Source of the DNA: Zeimonas sp003577305 | GTDB lineage: Bacteria; Pseudomonadota; Gammaproteobacteria; Burkholderiales; Burkholderiaceae_E | Length of the DNA stretch: 64,000 nt | Assembly: GCA_030263385.1 (NCBI GenBank) | Contig: SZOX01000003.1 | Span: forward strand, 248,001 to 312,000 | Reading direction: 5' to 3' | In this document: piece after piece, positions 58,231-64,000 of the stretch | How positions within the stretch are numbered: position 1 is the stretch's first letter | Layout of the letters: each line of letters opens with the position of its first letter | Translations under genes and position numbers: made by a program | Notes under the pieces: model-generated | Databases searched by the model: none | What the model was told of the DNA's origin: nothing | What the model saw: the letters and a program-made list of their open reading frames with translations, nothing else

Positions 58231-61211
58231 TGCCCGACCTGCTGATTCCGCTCGTCCTCCCGTTCCTCGGAAGCGCGGTCGCCGCGCTTTTGCCCTCCAA
58301 CGCGCGCAACCGCGAGGCATGGCTCGCCGGCGCGGTCGCGCTGGCCGGAATCGTCGCGATGGCGCGGCAGTACCCGGCGATTGCCGCCGGGCAGGTGCTG
58401 CGCTACGAGGCCGCGTGGCTGCCGGGCTTCGGCCTCGACTTCGTGGTGCGCATCGACGGCTTCGCGTGGATGTTCGCGATGCTGGTGCTGGTGATCGGGC
58501 TGCTCGTGGTGGTCTATGCGCGCTACTACATGGCGCCGACCGATCCGGTTCCGCGCTTCTTCTCGTTCCTGCTCGCGTTCATGGGTTCGATGCTCGGCAT
58601 CGTGCTCTCGGGCAACCTGGTCCAGCTGGTGATGTTCTGGGAACTGACAAGTCTGTCGTCGTTCCTGCTGATCGGCTACTGGCACCATCGACCCGATGCC
58701 CGGCGCGGAGCCCGGATGGCGTTGACGATCACCGTGGCGGGCGGCCTGTGCCTGTTTGCCGGCGTGCTGATGCTCGGCCACGTCACCGGCAGCTACGACC
58801 TCGATCAGGTGCTCGCCTCCGGCAGCCTCGCGCGCGAGCATCCGTGGTACCTGCCGATCCTGGTGCTGGTCGCGCTCGGCGCGCTCACCAAGAGCGCACA
58901 GTTTCCGTTCCACTTCTGGCTTCCGCGCGCGATGGCTGCGCCCACCCCGGTGTCGGCCTATCTGCACTCTGCGGCGATGGTGAAGGCGGGCGTGTTCCTG
59001 CTGTCGCGGCTGTGGCCGGTGCTGGCCGGCACGCCCGAGTGGTCGTGGATCGTCGGCGGCGCGGGGTTGGCGACGCTGCTGATCGGCGCCTTCGTGGCGA
59101 TTTTCCAGCACGACCTGAAGGGGCTGCTCGCCTACTCCACGCTCAGCCACCTGGGCCTGATCACGCTGCTGCTCGGAATCGGCACGCCGCTCGCGGCGAT
59201 CGCGGCGATCTTCCACACGATCAACCACGCGACCTTCAAGGCTTCGCTTTTCATGGCTGCGGGGATCGTCGACCACGAGAGCGGCACCCGCGACATGCGC
59301 CGCCTGAGCGGCCTGTACCGGGTGATGCCGATCACCGCAACGCTGGCCACCGTCGCGGCGGCGGCGATGGCCGGCGTGCCGCTGCTCAACGGCTTTCTCT
59401 CCAAGGAGATGTTCTTCTACGAGGCGGCGCAGGCCGGCTCGGCGCGCGACTACCGGCTTGCGATCGCCGCGACGGTCGCGGGCGTGTTCAGCGTCGCCTA
59501 TTCGCTGCGCTTCATCCACGAGGTGTTCTTCGGGCCGGCGCCACTGGATCTGCCGAAGACGCCTCGCGAGCCGCCGCACTGGATGCGCCTGCCGATCGAG
59601 CTGCTGGTGCTCGCCTGCCTGGTGGTCGGCGTGGCCCCGACCTTCACGGTCGGCCCGTTCCTGCACCTGGCCGCCGTCTCGGTGCTCGGCGAAGCGACGC
59701 CCGAGTACAGCCTCGCGATCTGGCACGGCCTGAACCTGCCGGTGCTGATGAGCGCGACCGCGCTGGCGGGCGGCGCCACGCTGTATCTGCTGCTGCAGCG
59801 CACCTTGCGGATCGGCAGCATCGAGCAGGTTCCGTTCGTGCACCGCTTCGACGGCCAGCGCCTGTTCGAGCGGTTTCTCGACGGCGCCGGGGTCTGGGCG
59901 ACCCGGCTCGAGCAGTTGCTGGCGACGGCGCGGCTGCAGCCGCAGTTGAGGATCCTGGTGCTCGTCGCGATCGTCGCGGGTGCGGCGCCGCTGGCCTCGG
60001 GCGGCCTGTCGCGGGCAGGCAGCTCGACCACCGCGGTCGACCCCTTGTTCGCGCTGCTGTGGGCGGTGGGCATCGCCTGTGCGATCGGCGCTGCCTGGCA
60101 GGCCAAGTATCACCGGTTGATGGCGCTTGCGCTGATGGGAGGCGCCGGCCTCGTGACCGGCCTGAGCTTCGTCTGGCTGTCGGCGCCTGATCTCGCGCTG
60201 ACCCAGCTGATGGTCGAGACGGTCACGATCGTGCTGATCCTGCTCGGCCTGCGCTGGCTGCCGCAGCGCTTCGAGGCCGAACCCGGCGAGCGCCCGACGC
60301 TGCGCGCCCGGGTGCGGCGCGTCCGTGACCTGGCGCTTGCGCTGGCTGCCGGGGCGGGCGTGGCCGCGCTGGCCTGGGTGCTGATGACGCAGCCATTCCC
60401 GCAGAGCATGGCGCCGTTCTTCCTGACGCGTTCGCTGCCCGAGGGCGGTGGCGCCAACGTGGTGAACGTGCTGCTGGTGGATTTCCGCGGCTTCGACACG
60501 ATGGGCGAGATCACGGTGCTGGGGGTCGTCGCCCTCTCCGTGTACGCGTTGCTGCGGCGGTTCCGGCCCGCCCCGGAGAGCATCGCGATCCCGCTGCAGC
60601 AGTCCGACCAGCCGGCGCCGGCGGACGAGGCAGCCCGACCGGGGGCCGACGCCGCAACCGGCTACCTGATGGTGCCGGCGGTGTTCGTGCGGCTGCTGTT
60701 CCCGATCATGACGGTGGTCTCGATCTTCTTCTTCATGCGCGGTCACGACCGGCCCGGCGGCGGATTCGTCGCCGGCCTGATCATGGCGGTGGCGATCATC
60801 CTGCAGTACATGGTCGGCGGAGCGCTCTGGGTCGAGCAACATCTCCGGCTCTACCCGCGCCGGCTCGCTTCGGTCGGGCTGATGGTCGCGGCGGCGACCG
60901 GCCTCGGATCCTGGTGGTTCGGCTACCCGTTCCTCACGAGCCACGTCTGGCATCCGCAATTGCCCCTGCTCGGCGTCGTGCCGATGCCGAGCGCGTTCCT
61001 GTTCGATCTCGGCGTCTATCTCCTCGTGGTCGGTGCCACGGCCGTCATCCTGCTTGCGCTGGCGCACCAGTCGGTTCGCAGTCATCGCGTCGCGCAGGCA
61101 GTCGCGCCGGCGCCGGCGGCCGCCGGCGAGTTTCCGGCCGCGGCCTTCGGCCAATCGTTCGATGCGCCGTTCGGCGTCGATCGCGACCGGGGAGGGCGCC
61201 GTTGGAACTGA
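58230..61211 (+). CDS. mrpA: Fused Mrp antiporter subunit A/B (PhaAB type)
   Basis: The 993-residue membrane protein combines MrpA (NuoL-like helices, about 1-780) with MrpB (about 810-960). It has proton-channel residues in FWELTSLSSFLLIGYW (Glu) and LTKSAQFPFHFWLPRAM (Lys), and the MrpB segment FMRGHDRPGGGFVAGLIMA. The A+B fusion is the PhaAB/group-2 form found in many proteobacteria. The Mrp complex exchanges Na+ or K+ for protons and aids pH and salt tolerance. Confidence 0.93.
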   Translation: MPDLLIPLVLPFLGSAVAALLPSNARNREAWLAGAVALAGIVAMARQYPAIAAGQVLRYEAAWLPGFGLDFVVRIDGFAWMFAMLVLVIGLLVVVYARYYMAPTDPVPRFFSFLLAFMGSMLGIVLSGNLVQLVMFWELTSLSSFLLIGYWHHRPDARRGARMALTITVAGGLCLFAGVLMLGHVTGSYDLDQVLASGSLAREHPWYLPILVLVALGALTKSAQFPFHFWLPRAMAAPTPVSAYLHSAAMVKAGVFLLSRLWPVLAGTPEWSWIVGGAGLATLLIGAFVAIFQHDLKGLLAYSTLSHLGLITLLLGIGTPLAAIAAIFHTINHATFKASLFMAAGIVDHESGTRDMRRLSGLYRVMPITATLATVAAAAMAGVPLLNGFLSKEMFFYEAAQAGSARDYRLAIAATVAGVFSVAYSLRFIHEVFFGPAPLDLPKTPREPPHWMRLPIELLVLACLVVGVAPTFTVGPFLHLAAVSVLGEATPEYSLAIWHGLNLPVLMSATALAGGATLYLLLQRTLRIGSIEQVPFVHRFDGQRLFERFLDGAGVWATRLEQLLATARLQPQLRILVLVAIVAGAAPLASGGLSRAGSSTTAVDPLFALLWAVGIACAIGAAWQAKYHRLMALALMGGAGLVTGLSFVWLSAPDLALTQLMVETVTIVLILLGLRWLPQRFEAEPGERPTLRARVRRVRDLALALAAGAGVAALAWVLMTQPFPQSMAPFFLTRSLPEGGGANVVNVLLVDFRGFDTMGEITVLGVVALSVYALLRRFRPAPESIAIPLQQSDQPAPADEAARPGADAATGYLMVPAVFVRLLFPIMTVVSIFFFMRGHDRPGGGFVAGLIMAVAIILQYMVGGALWVEQHLRLYPRRLASVGLMVAAATGLGSWWFGYPFLTSHVWHPQLPLLGVVPMPSAFLFDLGVYLLVVGATAVILLALAHQSVRSHRVAQAVAPAPAAAGEFPAAAFGQSFDAPFGVDRDRGGRRWN

Positions 61212-61543
61212 TCGTCGCGATCGCCATCGGCGTGCTGGTCGGCGCCGGCGTCTGGCTCGTGCTTCGCCCGCGCACGTTCCAGGTGATCGTCGGGCTGTCG
61301 CTGATCTCCTACGGCGTCAACCTGTTCATTTTCTCGATGGGCCGGCTCAGGATCGACCGCGTTCCGATCGTCGGGCCCGGCCCGGTCGATCCGGCGCAGT
61401 TCACCGATCCGTTGCCGCAGGCGCTGGTGCTCACCGCGATCGTGATCGGCTTCGCGATGACCGCGCTCTTCCTGGTGCTGCTGCTGGCCTTGCGTGGCTT
61501 CAGCGGCACCGATCACGTCGACGGCAAGGAGTCGCCGGAGTGA
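61202..61543 (+). CDS. mrpC: Mrp antiporter subunit C
   Basis: This 113-residue NuoK-like subunit has three helices. GLSLISYGVNLFIFSMG and DPLPQALVLTAIVIGFAMTA are the conserved family segments. The start is TTG 61202, supported by GGGGAGGG 5 bases upstream, and the gene overlaps mrpA by 10 bases. Confidence 0.9.
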   Translation: MELIVAIAIGVLVGAGVWLVLRPRTFQVIVGLSLISYGVNLFIFSMGRLRIDRVPIVGPGPVDPAQFTDPLPQALVLTAIVIGFAMTALFLVLLLALRGFSGTDHVDGKESPE

Positions 61544-63201
61544 TGCGCTGGGTCGATCACCTGATCGTGGTGCCGATCGTCCTGCCGCTGCTGACCGGGG
61601 CGCTGCTGGTGCTGATCGACGAGCACCGCCGCCGCCTGAAGTTCGCGATCAGCCTCGCCGCGGTGCTCGGGCTGCTGGCGGCGGCGATCGCGCTGGTCTG
61701 GCTCGCGCACGGCCGACCCGACGGATGGCGCGGCGAAGTCGGCGTCTACCTCGCGGCCAACTGGCCGGTGCCGTTCGGCATCGCGCTGGCGGCCGACCGG
61801 CTCTCGGCGCTGATGGTGTTGCTGAGCGCAATGCTCGGCCTGGCCTCGCTGGTGTTCGCGCAGGCGCGTTGGGCGCGCGCCGGCGTGCACTTCCAGGCGC
61901 TGCTGCAGTTCCTGCTGATGGGGCTGTGCGGCGCATTCCTCACCGCCGACCTGTTCAACCTGTTCGTGTTCTTCGAGGTGCTGCTGGCGGCATCCTACGG
62001 GCTGGTCCTGCACGGCTCGGGCCCGATGCGCGTCGGTGCCGGCCTGCACTACGTCGCGGTCAACCTGGTGGCTTCGTCGCTGTTCCTGATCGGCGTGGCG
62101 ATGATCTACGCGGTCAGCGGCACGCTGAACATGGCCGATCTGGCCCGGCTGCTGCCCGCCCTGGAACCCGGGGATCGCCAGTTGTTCGAGTCGGGCGCGG
62201 CGGTGCTCGCGGTCGCCTTCCTGGTGAAGAGCGCGATCTGGCCGCTCGCGTTCTGGCTGGCGCCGGCCTACTCGGCCGCGAGCACGCCGGCGGCCGCGAT
62301 CTTCGCGATCCTGACCAAGGTCGGCATCTACGTGATCCTGCGCCTGTGGCTGCTGCTGTTCGTCGACGGCAGCGGCGATCCGGCCGGTTTCGGCCGCGAC
62401 TGGCTGCTCTACGGCGGCATGGCGACGATCGGCTTCTCGGCGATCGGCATGCTGGCGACCCAGGACCTGAGGCGCGTCGCGAGCTACAGCGTGGTCATGT
62501 CCTCGGGCACGCTGCTGGCCGCCGTCGCGTTCGACCGTCCCGTGGTGCTGGCCGGCGCGCTCTATTACCTGGTCAGTGCGACGTTCGCCGCGAGCGCGCT
62601 GTTCCTGCTGGTCGAACTGGTCGAGCGCGGCCGTGCCTTCGGTTCGGACGTGCTGGCGGTCACGCTCGAGGCGTTCGAAGCGGAAGGAGCACTGCACGCG
62701 GGGCCGCCGATCGCTGCCGACGAGCAGGAGGATTCCGGCGTGGTGATTCCGGCCGCGATGGCGTTTCTCGGCACGAGCTTCGTCGCCTGCGCACTGCTGA
62801 TGGCGGGCCTGCCGCCGCTGTCGGGCTTCGTCGCGAAGTTCGCGCTGCTGGCCGCAGTGCTCGAGCCGGCCGGATCGCGGGCGCCCGACGCTGTCGCGCC
62901 CGCCGCGTGGGCGATGCTCGGCGTGGTGATCGCCTCGGGGCTGGTCGCGGCGATCGCGACGATGCGCATCGGCATCCGCGTGTTCTGGGTGCAGGTGCGG
63001 CGCGACCCGCCGCGATTGCGCGTGATCGAGGCGATGCCGGTCGCGGCGCTGCTCGCCGCCTGCGTCGCGATCACGATCCAGGCCGGGCCGGTGATGCGCT
63101 ACGTCGAGGCCGCCGCGGCCGCGGTGCATCGCGGCGGCGCCTACGTCGACGCGGTTCTCGCAGCGCCGCAGGTGCCTGCGCCGGTGGAGGCGCGGCGATG
63201 A
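61543..63201 (+). CDS. mrpD: Mrp antiporter subunit D
   Basis: The 552-residue NuoM/N-like subunit has about 14 helices, with FVFFEVLLAASYGLVLHG (Glu) and LVKSAIWPLAFWLAPAYSAA (Lys) for proton transfer, and LPPLSGFVAKFALL. Its ATG overlaps the mrpC stop (TGATG). It exceeds the usual ~500 residues by a loop near 380-420 rich in Glu, Asp and Ala. Confidence 0.93.
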   Translation: MRWVDHLIVVPIVLPLLTGALLVLIDEHRRRLKFAISLAAVLGLLAAAIALVWLAHGRPDGWRGEVGVYLAANWPVPFGIALAADRLSALMVLLSAMLGLASLVFAQARWARAGVHFQALLQFLLMGLCGAFLTADLFNLFVFFEVLLAASYGLVLHGSGPMRVGAGLHYVAVNLVASSLFLIGVAMIYAVSGTLNMADLARLLPALEPGDRQLFESGAAVLAVAFLVKSAIWPLAFWLAPAYSAASTPAAAIFAILTKVGIYVILRLWLLLFVDGSGDPAGFGRDWLLYGGMATIGFSAIGMLATQDLRRVASYSVVMSSGTLLAAVAFDRPVVLAGALYYLVSATFAASALFLLVELVERGRAFGSDVLAVTLEAFEAEGALHAGPPIAADEQEDSGVVIPAAMAFLGTSFVACALLMAGLPPLSGFVAKFALLAAVLEPAGSRAPDAVAPAAWAMLGVVIASGLVAAIATMRIGIRVFWVQVRRDPPRLRVIEAMPVAALLAACVAITIQAGPVMRYVEAAAAAVHRGGAYVDAVLAAPQVPAPVEARR

Positions 63202-63686
63202 GGCGCTGGCTTCCCGCGCCGGCGATGTCGGCCTTCCTGGCGCTCATGTGGCTCGTGCTGGCGCAGAGCCTCGCGCCTGGCCACCTGCTGCTCGCGCTGC
63301 TGCTCGGCCTGTGGGTGCCGCACGCGACCCGGCAGATGCGCCCGCTGCAGCCGCGCCTGCGCCGCCCGGCGACGATGCTGCGGCTGTTCGTGGTGGTCGT
63401 CGCCGACGTGGTGCGATCCTGCATCCACGTCTCCGTGATCATCCTGGGCAGGCCGCAGCGGCGCCAGCGCTCCGGCTTCCTCGACATTCCGCTCGACCTG
63501 CGCGATCCGCACGGACTGGCCGTGCTCTCGGCGATCATCAACTCGACGCCCGGCACGGTCTGGGCCGAGTCGAGTGCGGACGGGAAGTGGCTGACGATCC
63601 ACGTGCTCGACCTGGACGACGAGCAGCGCTGGATCGACACGATCAAGAACCGCTACGAAAAACCGCTGATGGCGATCTTCGAATGA
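63198..63686 (+). CDS. mrpE: Mrp antiporter subunit E
   Basis: This 162-residue membrane subunit has two to three helices at the N-terminus, then a cytoplasmic domain with AIINSTPGTVW and LTIHVLDLDDEQRW, conserved in MrpE/PhaE. It overlaps mrpD (ATGA) and mrpF (ATGA). Confidence 0.92.
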   Translation: MRRWLPAPAMSAFLALMWLVLAQSLAPGHLLLALLLGLWVPHATRQMRPLQPRLRRPATMLRLFVVVVADVVRSCIHVSVIILGRPQRRQRSGFLDIPLDLRDPHGLAVLSAIINSTPGTVWAESSADGKWLTIHVLDLDDEQRWIDTIKNRYEKPLMAIFE

Positions 63687-63961
63687 CGACCGTACTGCAC
63701 GCCGCGATCGGCTTCCTGCTGGCCTGCCTCGGCCTGGCGGTCGTGTTCGCCACGATCAGGCTGTTTCGCGGCCCCAGCGCCCAGGACCGGGTGATGGCGC
63801 TCGACACGCTCTACCTGTGCGCGATGCTGATCACGCTGACCCTCGGCATGCGCTTCGGCAGCCTGCTCTACTTCGAGGTGGCGCTGCTGATCGCGCTGGT
63901 CGGCTTCGTGGGTTCGATCGCGATGGCCAAGTTCCTGCTGCGCGGCGAGGTGATCGAATGA
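63683..63961 (+). CDS. mrpF: Mrp antiporter subunit F
   Basis: The 92-residue subunit has three helices and the family segment RLFRGPSAQDRVMALDTL. It overlaps the neighbours on both sides by 4 bases (ATGA), as expected of the stoichiometric complex. Confidence 0.92.
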   Translation: MTTVLHAAIGFLLACLGLAVVFATIRLFRGPSAQDRVMALDTLYLCAMLITLTLGMRFGSLLYFEVALLIALVGFVGSIAMAKFLLRGEVIE

Positions 63962-64000
63962 GCGCCGCGTCGTTGCCGCTGTGGGCTGCGGTCCCGGTGA
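63958..64000 (+). CDS. mrpG: Mrp antiporter subunit G, start only
   Basis: ATG 63958 overlaps the mrpF stop (ATGA) and opens MSAASLPLWAAVPV before the window ends. The assignment rests on operon position, since mrpG follows mrpF in this group. Confidence 0.65.
   Translation, partial: MSAASLPLWAAVPV

Noticed and set aside
58116..61154. A 1012-codon minus-strand frame opposite mrpA
   Set aside because: Arg/His/Gln-rich shadow with no family features; mrpA is clear on the plus strand.

Overview
This window is a very GC-rich, densely packed bacterial chromosome segment that reads as a betaproteobacterium, most likely Burkholderiales. The case rests on gene order typical of that group: the block AI-2E permease / hda / HAD phosphatase / pcnB / folK / deoxynucleoside kinase / panC divergent from purM, mutL-miaA nearby, and amiC-tsaE divergent from queG. 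MutL also has a DMHA-type endonuclease motif and there is a nirS-type denitrification locus. No species is claimed. I see no insertion sequence, prophage, CRISPR array or origin, and no gene-free stretch longer than about 200 bases.

Layout. 0.2-5.1 kb (minus): proton-translocating transhydrogenase (pntAA, pntAB, an unannotated small membrane protein, pntB), then marC, a small membrane protein and a lipoprotein. 5.2-7.9 kb (plus): a Nudix hydrolase, mnmA and a lipoprotein. 8.0-10.6 kb: a glutathione S-transferase (minus), purB and cytochrome c' (plus). 10.6-16.1 kb (minus): queA-tgt and yajC-secD-secF. 16.2-18.8 kb (plus): a cyclopropane-synthase-like methyltransferase and an FAD oxidoreductase, a likely lipid-modifying pair. 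18.9 kb: tRNA-Leu(CAA). 19.5-21.8 kb: two acyl-CoA dehydrogenases of the pimeloyl-CoA dehydrogenase large/small type. 21.8-25.3 kb (minus): a PhoR-like kinase, a 2'-5' RNA ligase homologue and manC, with galE divergent. 26.5-32.5 kb: the seven-gene minus operon named above. 32.6-39.4 kb (plus): purM, tamA, tamB. 39.4-42.3 kb (minus): miaA, mutL. 42.3-47.6 kb: a DedA protein, an atypical response regulator, amiC/tsaE (minus), queG and an FNR/DNR-type regulator. 47.6-50.8 kb (minus): a nirF-like gene, cytochrome c-551 and nirS. 51.0-54.9 kb (plus): a TonB-dependent receptor, a chalcone-isomerase-like protein and xerD. 54.9-58.2 kb: pirin (minus), LysR and glutathione reductase. 58.2-64.0 kb (plus): a Mrp/Pha cation/proton antiporter operon that runs off the end.

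How the genes fit together. Most of the window is housekeeping: tRNA modification (MnmA, QueA, Tgt, QueG, MiaA, TsaE), purine, folate and pantothenate synthesis, protein export and outer-membrane assembly. The accessory biology centres on denitrification. The nirS gene, cytochrome c-551, a NirF-like propeller, an FNR/DNR-family regulator with the ExxSR recognition motif, and a DNR/FNR box between nirS and a TonB receptor form one apparent regulatory unit; cytochrome c' further away may bind NO.

Main points for a second look: (1) the PhoR-like kinase has Arg where the phosphorylated His should be; (2) an OmpR-family regulator lacks the acidic pair and the conserved Lys; (3) the DNR/FNR box sits at about -41.5 from -10 elements on both sides; (4) a textbook terminator hairpin holds the start codon of the nirF-like gene in its loop; (5) the methyltransferase/FAD-enzyme pair may make methyl-branched or furan fatty acids; (6) an 18-base element occurs identically at two convergent gene ends; (7) the RNA ligase homologue has no usable start codon.
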